A stretch of 64,000 bases of DNA from Anderseniella sp963700885 (lineage in GTDB: Bacteria; Pseudomonadota; Alphaproteobacteria; Rhizobiales; Aestuariivirgaceae): the NCBI GenBank assembly GCA_963700885.1, contig CAVOZJ010000013.1, positions 1 through 64,000 of the forward strand, written 5' to 3'. Positions within the stretch are counted from its first letter, which is position 1, and every line of letters begins with the position of its first letter. A program made the translations under genes and the position numbers. Below, piece after piece: positions 7,825-18,805 of this stretch. Below the pieces are notes generated by a model that had not been told where the DNA came from, did not search any database, and saw only the letters and a program-made list of their open reading frames with translations.

Positions 7825-9561
7825 TCAAAGCCAGCTCTTTTGCGTCTTCCTGCCGGTGCCGTTGGTGGGTCCCGGGTCATCGGGCTGACGGGGAAGAGGC
7901 GCTGTTGCGCCATCTTCGGCGCCGGCTTCACTGTCCTTGCCGGCATCCGGGTCCGCAGCGGGCTGTGTGGCCGGGGCGGCGTTTTTTTCTGAAACCTCTT
8001 CTGCTTCACTTTCGACGGTCTCCGCTTCGGTTACTTCCGTCCCGGCCACCTCTTCCGGTTCTACTGCAGGTTCATCCACCTCAACCTTTATTTCCTCGAC
8101 CGGTTCAGCGGGTTCTTCCGCAAACACCTCCTGCTCTGAAACCTCCGGCTCCTTTTCCGGTTCAGGCTCCTTTTCCGGTTCAGGTTCTGCTTCAGGTTCC
8201 GGCACGCTGATGGCGATGGCATCGTCACCGGGAATGGTGTCATCATCGCCCTCCGCCATGGTTTCGGGCTCTTCATAGGCAATGCCTTCGACCGGCACCT
8301 TCCATTTGAAACCGCCCAGTTCGCCTGATACAGGCGATACCGGCAGCCAGGTTGCGGAGATAAAGCCATCGGCGGTCCAGGCCGGGTCGCGTGGCGCCCG
8401 CACGGCGCGGGCCAGCCATTCGCGCGCGCGTCCCCTGTCGCCGAACTCGCCTTCCTCGATCTCGGCCATCAGGCCGCATATGCGGGCTTGCGGCCGGTCA
8501 TGGGCGTAGGCGCCCAGCGCTTCGCGCGCGGTCTTCCATTCCAGGGCATCGATGGCCGCGGTTGCAAGGGCTACAGCGCCTTCTATGCCGCCGGTCTTGC
8601 TGACCAGGGACCTGATCCGCTTGAGCCTGTCCAGCGCAGAGTCGCCGCTGCGAACATGGCCATAGGCCTCGGCCAGATCCGGGTGAGGGGTCAGGTTCCA
8701 GGTCTGTTCGATTATTCTGGCTGCCTTGCGCATGCTGCCGGCCTTTGTGGCATGGCGTGCCGCGATGACGGCTGCAGGCACCAGCGACGGGTCGAGCTTG
8801 TGGGCCCGCAGGGCAAGGTCATAGGCTGCGTCTGCATCCCTGCTCTCGGCTTCGGCAGCCTGGGCCGTCAGCACAACAGCAAGCTTCAGGTTGGCCGTGG
8901 CCCGGTCGATCAGCGAAGCCGATTTCTGCGCGTCAATGGTGCGGGAGATTGCGGCCCAGTCCTGGCTGGCCGACTGATAGGACAGCACGGCCTTGCCGGC
9001 CCACGACACCTTGGGATTGATGCGCACCGCCTCTTCCGCCAGGGCGCGGGCGCGCCTGGTGTCCGCCTGCCGGACGGCGTCGGTGTGCAGCCCGCGCAAA
9101 CCCAGAAGGCGGGTCTCAGGCTGTTCAGCCATTTCCTGAAACAGCTGGCGAACCCGGACATTGTCGCCGCGCATTTGCGCTGCCTGCGCGTCCAGCAACT
9201 TCACCATCGGGTCATCACCCAGAATGGCGGCGGCTGTCCTGGCGTGCGCCTGTGCGGCCTGCGCATCGCCGGCGGCCACGGCGATCAGCCCGCTGGACAA
9301 AGCCTGCCTGCCCCTGTGTTGCCGGCGCGACCGGAACCAGCCGCCAAAGGCGCCCGGCCGGTCAAGGAGCCACATCATCAAGGACCAGAAAATCCATAAA
9401 ACAAGCGTAACGCTGGCCAGGATTATGAACGCGGCCATAAGCGAGGTTTCAATTTCATAGCCCAGCCAGCGCAGCTTCAGATCACCGGGCTGGTCGGCCA
9501 GCCACGCAAACATGGCCGCAACCGCGATCAGAAGAACAAAACGAACCAGTAACGAAATCAT
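7825..9561 (-). CDS. hemY: HemY-like inner-membrane TPR protein with acidic tail
   Basis: A 578-residue protein of the HemY/COG3898 type found beside heme genes in proteobacteria (not the protoporphyrinogen oxidase also called HemY). Two membrane segments lie near the N-terminus (about 4-21 and 41-65), with the HemY_N region between and after them. TPR-like helical repeats follow to about residue 430. The last 150 residues are very acidic and repetitive (EPEPEKEPEPEKEP), then end in a basic tip. Its exact role in heme biogenesis is unknown. It is the last gene of the minus-strand run hemC, hemD-mitofilin, hemY, with 39 bp to the gene upstream. The acidic tail is longer than I would expect. 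Confidence 0.85.
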   Translation of the reverse strand: MISLLVRFVLLIAVAAMFAWLADQPGDLKLRWLGYEIETSLMAAFIILASVTLVLWIFWSLMMWLLDRPGAFGGWFRSRRQHRGRQALSSGLIAVAAGDAQAAQAHARTAAAILGDDPMVKLLDAQAAQMRGDNVRVRQLFQEMAEQPETRLLGLRGLHTDAVRQADTRRARALAEEAVRINPKVSWAGKAVLSYQSASQDWAAISRTIDAQKSASLIDRATANLKLAVVLTAQAAEAESRDADAAYDLALRAHKLDPSLVPAAVIAARHATKAGSMRKAARIIEQTWNLTPHPDLAEAYGHVRSGDSALDRLKRIRSLVSKTGGIEGAVALATAAIDALEWKTAREALGAYAHDRPQARICGLMAEIEEGEFGDRGRAREWLARAVRAPRDPAWTADGFISATWLPVSPVSGELGGFKWKVPVEGIAYEEPETMAEGDDDTIPGDDAIAISVPEPEAEPEPEKEPEPEKEPEVSEQEVFAEEPAEPVEEIKVEVDEPAVEPEEVAGTEVTEAETVESEAEEVSEKNAAPATQPAADPDAGKDSEAGAEDGATAPLPRQPDDPGPTNGTGRKTQKSWL

Positions 9562-9600
9562 GTGTTTAAGCCTCGGCGCAGATTATACCAAAGGAACTGA

Positions 9601-11955
9601 CTATTGAGCCGGGGCCGGCAGATGGCCCAGGATGATTTGTGGAAGTTCTTGCAGTTCGCCGCCGGCGGCCAACCGTTTGCGCGCCTCGATGATCCAGCCT
9701 GCAACATCAGCAGGCGCGGGCGTGCCGCCACTGTCAAGTGCAGCAATGGCGGCATCCAGACCACCGGCGTTCAGTGCGGTGATCGCGGCTGCGACATGTC
9801 CGGACCAGTCTGTGCTGCCGGTTACCTTGCGAACCTTTACAACCGACGCAAGCCTGCCGGTGATTGCATCCCACAATCCCGTCGATGCACCGGTGCCGGT
9901 TGCTTGTGATGCAGCCGTCGCATCAAGGCTGGCTTCAAGATCCGCGAGTTTCTGGCGCAGCTGGGCGAGCGTCATGATGCCTGTGTCCGCATTGGCGGAA
10001 AGCGCCGGCAGTTTGAGTGCAAGCTTCGCGTCCTCCTGCAGTGCATCCAGCTCTGCCCTGTAAGGCTTGCCCTGATTGACCGCGTCGGACAGTGCTGTCA
10101 ACTGCGCGGCAATTTTACCGGGGTCAACTGCAACCGGTTGTGGACCGGTCTCAGCAAGCCGGCTTTCCAGGTCGCTCAATCGCGTGGTGGCAGCTGACAG
10201 GAGTTCCCCCAGAACAGACACTTGCCTGGAAACATCTTCATTGCCCGAGGCAGGGTCCGCCGTTTCGAGTTTTTCAATCCGGGTACTGGCGGCAGCGAAC
10301 TGGTCGCGCAGCGCCGCCATTTCACTGGAGACAGTGTTATCCGGTTGCGGAGTCGCGGCCGCCAGGTCATCGATGCGCCTTGAAAGTTCAGCGACTTTCA
10401 GATTTACCTCTGCCTGGCTAGCGCCAGTGCCGGCATCTGCGGCAGATTGTAATGCAGTCTTGAGATCCGCCACCGACTTGCGAACGTCATCGAGTCCCGC
10501 CTCGAGCTCTGCTGCCCGTGCTGAAACCGCCTCGACCGCGGATGTTGCAGACTTCGCCAGTTCGGAAGCAGCGTTGATGGCTTCGAGCGCCTGCGGGCCG
10601 GGAGCCGGAGCAGCGTTCCGGACATCATTTACCTGCTGCTCAAGTCCGGCAATCTTCTGTGTCAAGGCTTGCGTCTCTGCAAGTGCGGCCGAAGCCGTGT
10701 TGGAGGCCGATTGGGCCGTACCGATGGCCTCCATGGCCTGGCCCTCAATGGCGCCGACATCTATCGCGGCGGCGGTGCCGCCAAACAGGCGCGCACCGTG
10801 TTCACGATAAAGATAACCGCCCGCGCCGATACCTGCGAGCAACGTTGCGGCCAGGGCTCCGGCAAGCAGTTTTCCCCTGTGGGTGGTTTTTTTTGCAGGC
10901 GCTGCACCGGACGGTGACGGTTTGACTGCAGGTTTGTCCGGTGGCGTGTCGCGCGAAGGGGCATTGTCTGCTGCCGTATCAGCCTTCGCACTGCTGCCGG
11001 GCGCTGCGGATTTGTCCGGTGACTTGCTTGCATCTGCACCATCCGGCGCAGCGCCTGGCGTCTGAGTCCGGGAAGGGGCTGTCCCGGTGGTGTCGGCTGA
11101 TTTTACTTCGGTGGCACTGGCGTCAATCACGGTCGGGCGAGCCGGCTTTCTGGCCGTGCGTGACGGGGTTTTCCGGTTTGCCATGGTTGCGCCTTTCCCC
11201 GGCGTTGCGGTGTGGGCTGACAGGCTCGATGCCGTGCCGGCGATTGCTTGCAGCATAGCATCATCACCGGGTTTGGCGGATATGACAACTGGGACATTAC
11301 GACCGGGGCCGGAGCGGATTTTTTCAGCCACTGCAGGTGAAAGACAAAAATGAACCAGGCGTTCGGCCTTTGTCTGCAGTCCGGACTGCCTGACCAGTTG
11401 CAGCCATATGTCCGCGGTGCGGGCTGAATAGAGCACAACACCATCCGCCTTTCCTGACCGGATGATCTTTTTTGCGTGCGATGGAAGGTGTGTGGTAGCG
11501 ACTGCATCATAGAGTTCAACCCGGTCGACACTGAAGCCGGCTGAACCCAGTGATGCTGCCAGATCACCGGATCGAACCTGTCCGGTCAGATACAGGATCG
11601 GGCCTTTGCCCGGAGTTAGCGATTGCCGCATTGTCTTTTGAAGCGCATCCAGGTCTCCGTCAGCCTGGCGCACGTCAGCGAAGCCGGTCTTGCGGGCCAG
11701 GCTTGCGGACGCCGGGCCGACCGCAAAGACGGGAACGGCCTTCAGACTTTCGCGAAACCCGATAACGGACAGTGCTGACAGTGCGTTTGCGCTGGTGATC
11801 GCCACTGCCTGCCAGGGTTTGTCCGCAATGGCCGCCTCGCGGTCGATCTTGATGGTCAGTAACGGCACGATGGAAGCTGTGTGACCCATTGACTCCAGCC
11901 GGGCTTTCAGCCTGCCGCCGTCAGCCAGTGGCCTGGTTAGGATCAGGTGCATCAC
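9601..11955 (-). CDS. hemD: Fusion of uroporphyrinogen-III synthase (HemD) with a mitofilin/Mic60-like protein
   Basis: One uninterrupted frame of 784 residues joins two proteins that are usually separate neighbours. Residues 1-240 are HemD, which closes and inverts ring D of hydroxymethylbilane (N-terminal LILTRPLADGGRLKARLE; VVLYSARTADIW in the second lobe). Residues 258-784 are a mitofilin-like protein: a disordered Lys/Pro/Ala-rich start, one membrane segment at about 362-381, long coiled coils, and a C-terminal helical domain. Met258 (plus-strand 11182-11184) is preceded on the minus strand by GGGGAAAGG, a plausible ribosome-binding site, so a separate mitofilin could also be made. It overlaps hemC by 4 bp. 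I see no stop in any frame across the junction for about 80 bases, so one indel would not simply restore separate genes. Confidence 0.88.
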   Translation of the reverse strand: MMHLILTRPLADGGRLKARLESMGHTASIVPLLTIKIDREAAIADKPWQAVAITSANALSALSVIGFRESLKAVPVFAVGPASASLARKTGFADVRQADGDLDALQKTMRQSLTPGKGPILYLTGQVRSGDLAASLGSAGFSVDRVELYDAVATTHLPSHAKKIIRSGKADGVVLYSARTADIWLQLVRQSGLQTKAERLVHFCLSPAVAEKIRSGPGRNVPVVISAKPGDDAMLQAIAGTASSLSAHTATPGKGATMANRKTPSRTARKPARPTVIDASATEVKSADTTGTAPSRTQTPGAAPDGADASKSPDKSAAPGSSAKADTAADNAPSRDTPPDKPAVKPSPSGAAPAKKTTHRGKLLAGALAATLLAGIGAGGYLYREHGARLFGGTAAAIDVGAIEGQAMEAIGTAQSASNTASAALAETQALTQKIAGLEQQVNDVRNAAPAPGPQALEAINAASELAKSATSAVEAVSARAAELEAGLDDVRKSVADLKTALQSAADAGTGASQAEVNLKVAELSRRIDDLAAATPQPDNTVSSEMAALRDQFAAASTRIEKLETADPASGNEDVSRQVSVLGELLSAATTRLSDLESRLAETGPQPVAVDPGKIAAQLTALSDAVNQGKPYRAELDALQEDAKLALKLPALSANADTGIMTLAQLRQKLADLEASLDATAASQATGTGASTGLWDAITGRLASVVKVRKVTGSTDWSGHVAAAITALNAGGLDAAIAALDSGGTPAPADVAGWIIEARKRLAAGGELQELPQIILGHLPAPAQ

Positions 11956-12872
11956 GCCACCAGATCTGAACCGGCCAGCGCCCTTATTTCCCGGGCAGCT
12001 TCAAGTCCCATCCGGCCTGCCTGGTCCGGAGTGCCGGTCCGCCTTGCCCGGAATACCTTCTGCCCGTCCAGCGTCAACGCCATGGCGTTGAACGTTACCT
12101 TGTTGTCATTCAGGGTTGCATGACCGGCCAGCGGAGTGCGGCACGATCCATCCAGTTCAGTCAGAAAGCCTCGCTCTGCGGCAATGCAAATGGCGGTAGG
12201 CCGATGATTGAGCGGTTCCAGCAGGGCGCGGGCTCGTTCATTTGAGGATGCTGTTTCGATGCCGATTGCACCCTGGGCAACCGCCGGCAACATTACTTCC
12301 GGGTCGATGGCTCCGGTTATGAGATGTGACATGCCCAGCCTGTTCAACCCGGCACAGGCCAGGAATGTGGCAGCCGCCACACCCTCATCCAGTTTGCGCA
12401 ACCGGGTCTGAACATTGCCGCGGAACTGAACAATTCGAAGATCGGGACGGATATGCAGGAGCTGTGCCGCCCTGCGTACTGAAGAAGAGCCGACAGTTGC
12501 TCCTTCGGCAAGATCAGCGATGGTTTTTGCAGCCGGAGAGATGAACGCATCACGCGGGTCTTCCCGCTCCAGAAGGCAACAAATCTCCAGGCCGTCCGGC
12601 AGCACTGCCGGCATGTCCTTCATGGAATGGACGGCCATGTCGATACTGCCGGCGTGCAACTGTTCTTCAAGTTCCTTCGTGAACAGCCCCTTGCCGCCGA
12701 TTTCCGCCAGCGGCCGGTTCTGGATCTGGTCACCGGTGGTGGAAATCACAACCACCTCGATCAATGCCGGGTCCAGATCGTGGGCCGCGCACAACCTGTC
12801 GCGTGTTTCGTGCGCCTGTGCGAGAGCCAGTGGCGAGCCTCTTGTGCCAATTCTGATGCGCGCGGTTTGCAA
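11952..12872 (-). CDS. hemC: Porphobilinogen deaminase (hydroxymethylbilane synthase)
   Basis: This enzyme condenses four porphobilinogens into hydroxymethylbilane in the cytosol, the substrate of HemD encoded next. The 306-residue protein has the usual length, the start RIGTRGSPLALAQA, the catalytic Asp region IDMAVHSMKDMP, and the dipyrromethane-cofactor cysteine Cys244 in DGSCRTPLAGHA. It overlaps the hemD fusion by 4 bp, so translation is probably coupled. It diverges from tsaD with only about 80 bp between the starts, an arrangement common in Hyphomicrobiales. Confidence 0.97.
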   Translation of the reverse strand: MQTARIRIGTRGSPLALAQAHETRDRLCAAHDLDPALIEVVVISTTGDQIQNRPLAEIGGKGLFTKELEEQLHAGSIDMAVHSMKDMPAVLPDGLEICCLLEREDPRDAFISPAAKTIADLAEGATVGSSSVRRAAQLLHIRPDLRIVQFRGNVQTRLRKLDEGVAAATFLACAGLNRLGMSHLITGAIDPEVMLPAVAQGAIGIETASSNERARALLEPLNHRPTAICIAAERGFLTELDGSCRTPLAGHATLNDNKVTFNAMALTLDGQKVFRARRTGTPDQAGRMGLEAAREIRALAGSDLVA

Positions 12873-12951
12873 GCTGACAACTTTCGGTGTTACAGGCAGG
12901 TTTGATCGGGCACTATACAGGGCCCGTTACGGTTCAGGAAAGGTCTGTAGC

Positions 12952-14049
12952 TTGACTGGCGTCAACAATCAACAAACGCACCTGATGCTGGGTATCGAAA
13001 CTTCGTGCGATGAAACCGCAGCGGCTGTCGTGGCGCGCAAACCTGACGGGTCGGGTGAGATTTTATCCAGCGTTGTCCTGTCGCAAACGGCATTGCACGC
13101 GCCATATGGCGGCGTGGTGCCGGAGATTGCTGCCCGCTCGCACCTGACACACCTGGACGGGCTGATCGAACAGGCAATGAGTGAGGCAAATTGTGAGTTT
13201 GATGGCCTCTCGGGCATAGCGGCAACGGCCGGGCCCGGCCTGATGGGCGGCGTACTGACCGGGCTGATGACTGCCAAGGCCATCGCCCTTGTAACCGGCA
13301 AGCCGTTTTACGGCATCAATCACCTGGAAGGCCATGCACTAACACCCGGTCTTACGGAAGCACTGCGCCCGCCCTATCTAATCCTCCTGGTATCCGGCGG
13401 GCATACCCAACTGGTCAGCGTCGATGATGTCGGCGTCTACACCCGTCTTGGCACGACGATTGATGATGCGCTGGGAGAAGCGTTTGACAAGACCGCGAAA
13501 CTGCTTGGTCTGGGATATCCAGGCGGTCCGGCGGTGGAACGCGCGGCTCAACAGGGCAAGGCGCAACGGTTCCGGTTTCCCGTGCCAATGAAAGGCCGCG
13601 ATGACTGCAATTTTTCATTCTCGGGCCTCAAGACAGCCGTCCGGCAGGCTGCAACGGCAATCGAGGTGCTTGCGGCACAGGACGTGGCCGATATCTGTGC
13701 CGCGTTTCAACTGGCTGCCAGCGAGGCTGTTGCGGACCGGGTGCGGTGGGCCATGCAGTCGTTTGTGAACCTGCACCCGGGTGTTCAAAAGCCTGTCCTT
13801 GTTGCGTCGGGCGGGGTGGCTGCCAACCTGGTTTTGCGGGCAAGCCTGGAAGTCGAGTGCGCGCAGGCAGGTTTCGGCCTGAGCGTACCGCCGGCGGCAC
13901 TGTGCACGGACAATGCAGCCATGATCGCCTGGGCAGGACTTGAGAATGCCGCCAGGCGGGGGCCTGATGAGTTCAGCCTGCCGGCGCGAGCGCGCTGGCC
14001 GCTTGACCCGGACGGCGAACCGCAACCGTTCGCAGGTGTCAAGGCATGA
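12952..14049 (+). CDS. tsaD: tRNA N6-adenosine threonylcarbamoyltransferase TsaD
   Basis: With TsaB and TsaE, TsaD transfers the threonylcarbamoyl group to A37 of ANN-decoding tRNAs. The protein has the ASKHA fold start LGIETSCDETAAAVV, the metal-binding histidines in INHLEGHALTP, and the nucleotide-binding SGGVAANLVLR. I favour the TTG start at 12952, which has AGGAAAGG eight bases upstream and gives 365 residues. The ATG at 12985 (MLGIETS) has no visible ribosome-binding site but would keep the whole domain. It is followed by gpsA with a 4-bp ATGA overlap. Confidence 0.95.
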   Translation: MTGVNNQQTHLMLGIETSCDETAAAVVARKPDGSGEILSSVVLSQTALHAPYGGVVPEIAARSHLTHLDGLIEQAMSEANCEFDGLSGIAATAGPGLMGGVLTGLMTAKAIALVTGKPFYGINHLEGHALTPGLTEALRPPYLILLVSGGHTQLVSVDDVGVYTRLGTTIDDALGEAFDKTAKLLGLGYPGGPAVERAAQQGKAQRFRFPVPMKGRDDCNFSFSGLKTAVRQAATAIEVLAAQDVADICAAFQLAASEAVADRVRWAMQSFVNLHPGVQKPVLVASGGVAANLVLRASLEVECAQAGFGLSVPPAALCTDNAAMIAWAGLENAARRGPDEFSLPARARWPLDPDGEPQPFAGVKA

Positions 14050-15050
14050 CAGAAGCACAATTTTCAAATGCAGCGGTAATTGGCGCGGGCGCCTGGGGAA
14101 CCGCACTGGCCACAATGTGTGTGCGGGCCGGATTGCGTACCACATTGTGGTGCCGTTCTGCAGAACTGGCAGCCAGCATCCGGACCGGCAGGGAGAATGC
14201 GAAATACCTGCCTGGTCACCGGTTGCCAGGCGAATTGCAAATCACCTCAGAGCTTGCCGAGGCGGCAGAAAGCAAATTGCTGGTTCTGGCGACACCGGCG
14301 CAGGCGACCCGTGAAGTCGTGACAGACCTGTCTGTCCACGCCGGAAAACGCGCGGCGCTGATCATCACGGCCAAGGGACTTGAACGCGGCAGCAACAGGT
14401 TTTTGACACAAGTGGCGGAAGAATGTTCAGACCTCACGCCACTGGTACTGTCCGGTCCCAGTTTTGCGGCTGATGTTGTGGCAGGACTGCCAACAGCAAT
14501 CACGCTTGCAGGCGAAAATGCCCGGCTGGCTTCGGCAATTGCCCATGCGCTCAGCACGCGTTCCTTCAGGATTTATGTTTCGGGTGATGTGAAGGGTGTG
14601 CAGATCGGCGGGGCAGTGAAGAACGTCCTGGCGATAGCGGTGGGAATTTGTGCCGGCAAGGGACTTGGCGCATCCGCTCAGGCAGCACTGCTGGCGCGAT
14701 CGTTTGCCGAACTGCGCAGGCTGGCGGGAGTGCTGGGCGGCGAAGCGGAAACCCTGTTCGGCCTTTCCGGGCTTGGGGACCTGGTGCTGACGTGCTCGGG
14801 CACCCAGTCGCGAAATTTTTCGCTTGGCCATGAACTGGGACGCGGTGGTGACCTGGAGACCATACTGGCGTCCCGCAAGGCTGTATCTGAAGGTGTGCAT
14901 ACCGCCGGCGTCGTGCGCGCCATTGCCGGTCTGCACGATGTTGAAATGCCGGTGTGCGAGGCGGTTGCCAGGATCGTGACCGATGGTGCAGATGTGGACA
15001 ATGAAATCACCCAGCTGCTGTCGCGTCCGTTGCGCGCCGAGCAGGAGTGA
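14046..15050 (+). CDS. gpsA: NAD(P)H-dependent glycerol-3-phosphate dehydrogenase
   Basis: GpsA reduces dihydroxyacetone phosphate to sn-glycerol 3-phosphate for phospholipid synthesis. The 334-residue protein shows the Rossmann motif VIGAGAWGTALA, the substrate region QIGGAVKNVLAIAVGICAGK with the catalytic lysine, and GLSGLGDLVLTC. Length and order match the family. Its ATG overlaps the tsaD stop by 4 bp, and an EVE-domain gene follows after 18 bp, so this looks like one transcript running from tsaD to the methyltransferase at 15500. Confidence 0.97.
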   Translation: MTEAQFSNAAVIGAGAWGTALATMCVRAGLRTTLWCRSAELAASIRTGRENAKYLPGHRLPGELQITSELAEAAESKLLVLATPAQATREVVTDLSVHAGKRAALIITAKGLERGSNRFLTQVAEECSDLTPLVLSGPSFAADVVAGLPTAITLAGENARLASAIAHALSTRSFRIYVSGDVKGVQIGGAVKNVLAIAVGICAGKGLGASAQAALLARSFAELRRLAGVLGGEAETLFGLSGLGDLVLTCSGTQSRNFSLGHELGRGGDLETILASRKAVSEGVHTAGVVRAIAGLHDVEMPVCEAVARIVTDGADVDNEITQLLSRPLRAEQE

Positions 15051-15068
15051 AAACTGAAATGAGGAATT

Positions 15069-15503
15069 ATGGCTTACTGGTTGTTCAAGTCTGAACCGTT
15101 CAAATTTTCCTGGGAAATGCTCAAGGCGAAAGGGGATGCGGGCGAAGAGTGGGACGGCATACGAAACTACCTGGCACGCAACAACATGCGCGCCATGCAA
15201 CTGGGCGACCTCGGTTTCTTCTATCATTCCAATGAGGGGCTGAATATTGTCGGTATCTGCGAAGTCTGCGCGCTGGCGCATCCGGATTCAACAACCGATG
15301 ACGAGCGCTGGGAGTGTGTCGATGTCAAGGCCCTGATGGACATGCCGCATCCGGTATCGCTGGCTGATGTGAAGGCAAATCCGAAGCTTGCGAAAATGTC
15401 GCTGGTGACCTCAATGCGCCTGTCCGTTCAGCCGGTTCTTCCCGATGAGTGGCTCGAGGTATGCCGCATGGGCGGTTTGACATCTCCGCCTGAAAGCAAG
15501 TGA
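15069..15503 (+). CDS. EVE-domain protein
   Basis: A 144-residue protein that is essentially one EVE domain, a PUA-like fold thought to bind modified bases in RNA or DNA. Family marks are YWLFKSEPFKFSWE at the start, WDGIRNYLARNNMRAMQLGD and FYHSNEGLNIVGICEV, with aromatic residues that would line the base pocket. Single-domain EVE proteins are common in alphaproteobacteria next to gpsA. Its stop overlaps the GTG start of the next gene by 4 bp. Confidence 0.92.
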   Translation: MAYWLFKSEPFKFSWEMLKAKGDAGEEWDGIRNYLARNNMRAMQLGDLGFFYHSNEGLNIVGICEVCALAHPDSTTDDERWECVDVKALMDMPHPVSLADVKANPKLAKMSLVTSMRLSVQPVLPDEWLEVCRMGGLTSPPESK

Positions 15504-16201
15504 CCGGTACCGCCTGCAGGCGCGAATTCATCGCTGAAAACACCAGATTGATGCCCGTGCCCCTGGTGCCTGAAATCTCCCTGTATGTGGCCCATGAGGC
15601 GGTCCCGCTGTGGCAGAAGACGGAACAGGAACTGGGCGAGATGGGTCTGCCGCCGCCGTTCTGGGCCTTTGCGTGGGCGGGCGGTCAGGCGCTTGCCCGT
15701 TATATTCTGGATAATCCGGCGGTTGTCAGGGGCAGGAAGGTTCTGGATCTGGCATCAGGATCAGGCCTGGTCGCAATAGCTGCCGTGATGGCTGGCGCCG
15801 GCGCCGTGACGGCGGCTGATATCGATTGCCTTGCGCTGGAAGCAATCAGGCTCAATGCCTCGGCGAACCATGTGGCTGTTGGCGTGTGCGGCGGCGACCT
15901 GCTCGACGGTCCGCCGCCGGATGCTGATGTCATCCTGGTTGGTGACCTGTTCTATGAAAAGACCCTGGCGGAGCGGCTCATGAGCTGGCTTGATGTCGCG
16001 GCGAGGCAGGGAATTTGTGTGTTGATTGGTGATCCGGGCAGAACCTATCTGCCGAAAGACAGGCTGGTTTCATGCGCCTCCTACGACGTACCCGTGACAC
16101 GTGATCTTGAGGATGCAGACATCAAGAACAGCCAGGTGTGGCTCTTGGACAGAAGACGCATTGCCCTCGGGCCCTGTCCTCAGCATAATGGGAAAAACTG
16201 A
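15500..16201 (+). CDS. Class I SAM-dependent methyltransferase, COG3897/ETFB-lysine methyltransferase type
   Basis: The 233-residue protein has the SAM-binding motif I VLDLASGSGLVAIAAVMAGA, the acidic motif II TAADID and the post-II motif VILVGDLFYEKTLAERL. This pattern is that of the family containing nicotinamide N-methylase-like proteins and the electron transfer flavoprotein beta-lysine methyltransferase. The target is most likely a protein lysine, by family. The start is a GTG sharing four bases with the EVE stop. A later ATG at 15551 is possible and would remove 17 poorly conserved residues. Confidence 0.85.
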   Translation: MTGTACRREFIAENTRLMPVPLVPEISLYVAHEAVPLWQKTEQELGEMGLPPPFWAFAWAGGQALARYILDNPAVVRGRKVLDLASGSGLVAIAAVMAGAGAVTAADIDCLALEAIRLNASANHVAVGVCGGDLLDGPPPDADVILVGDLFYEKTLAERLMSWLDVAARQGICVLIGDPGRTYLPKDRLVSCASYDVPVTRDLEDADIKNSQVWLLDRRRIALGPCPQHNGKN

Positions 16202-16236
16202 CATACTGATTTGTGGTTACAGGGAGACCAGCACGC

Positions 16237-18186
<1,950 letters not shown>

Positions 18187-18245
18187 GGGCAGGTCCGGGA
18201 AAACCAGTTCGCCTTGCTGACAGCTGCGGTGAGAAAAAAGCCCAT

Positions 18246-18286
18246 GTTCACGTTCTGGTGAACGCCGGCAGGTTGATTTGCAAATC
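18246..18286. promoter_or_regulatory. Two palindromes between acs and a small secreted protein gene
   Basis: GTTCAC-N6-GTGAAC lies at 18246-18263 and a perfect 12-base palindrome GATTTGCAAATC at 18275-18286. No T-run follows, so they look more like protein-binding sites than a terminator. They precede the gene starting at 18333. No known regulator consensus was matched. Confidence 0.4.
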
Positions 18287-18332
18287 GACTTCGCGGATAT
18301 TACGCAGCGAAAAGTCATGGAGTTTTTCTCAC

Positions 18333-18713
18333 ATGTATCGGGGCCTTCTGTCACGCATGCTGGTTGCAGCGCTGCTTGTTGCAGTGATCGCGAAGCCGTG
18401 CCTTGGGCTGCTGAGCGGTCCGGTTCACGCATCGGGCATCTCGATTGCTGCAACCGATGAAACCACGGTGTCCGGTAACAAGGACGCGACATGCAACAGG
18501 TTATTCCTGAGTGCGCGTATCGAGGAAAACGATGTCCTGGCAATACGCCCGAGGGCAGTCTGGTCCGGCAGCATCGACTGGGCCGGCCTGAAAGCTCAGT
18601 CCGTTGTCACACTTCCATATTTGTCACATGCAATCAGAACAAGTTTTTCATCCCGGCCTGTAGCGGCCGGCGTGCTCAGGCGACTGGCGGTCCTTGAGCG
18701 TTTTTTGCTCTGA
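18333..18713 (+). CDS. Putative small exported protein of unknown function
   Basis: A 126-residue frame from the ATG at 18333 (MYRGLLSRMLVAALL) begins with a strongly hydrophobic segment that reads as a signal peptide or membrane anchor (about residues 5-25). The remainder has one Cys and no motif I recognise. An in-frame upstream ATG at 18258 would place 25 polar residues before the hydrophobic part. It lies downstream of acs and upstream of the L,D-transpeptidase gene, with no overlap to either. It could be a lineage-specific secreted protein or a chance frame. Codon use looks compatible with coding, but I have no homology to support it. Confidence 0.4.
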   Translation: MYRGLLSRMLVAALLVAVIAKPCLGLLSGPVHASGISIAATDETTVSGNKDATCNRLFLSARIEENDVLAIRPRAVWSGSIDWAGLKAQSVVTLPYLSHAIRTSFSSRPVAAGVLRRLAVLERFLL

Positions 18714-18805
18714 AAACTGCTGCCTGTCCCTTTCAAAACGACACTTACCGATTGTAGGGTGTTACCAATCGAATCATCTGTTAATCAAAACAGGAGACCA
18801 TGAAA

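Noticed and set aside
8488..9399. Plus-strand frame of 303 codons
   Set aside because: Antisense to the hemY-like gene, no ribosome-binding site or motif; a shadow of high G+C third positions.
10076..10810. Serine/alanine-rich plus-strand frame
   Set aside because: Antisense to the coiled-coil part of the HemD-mitofilin fusion; low complexity only.
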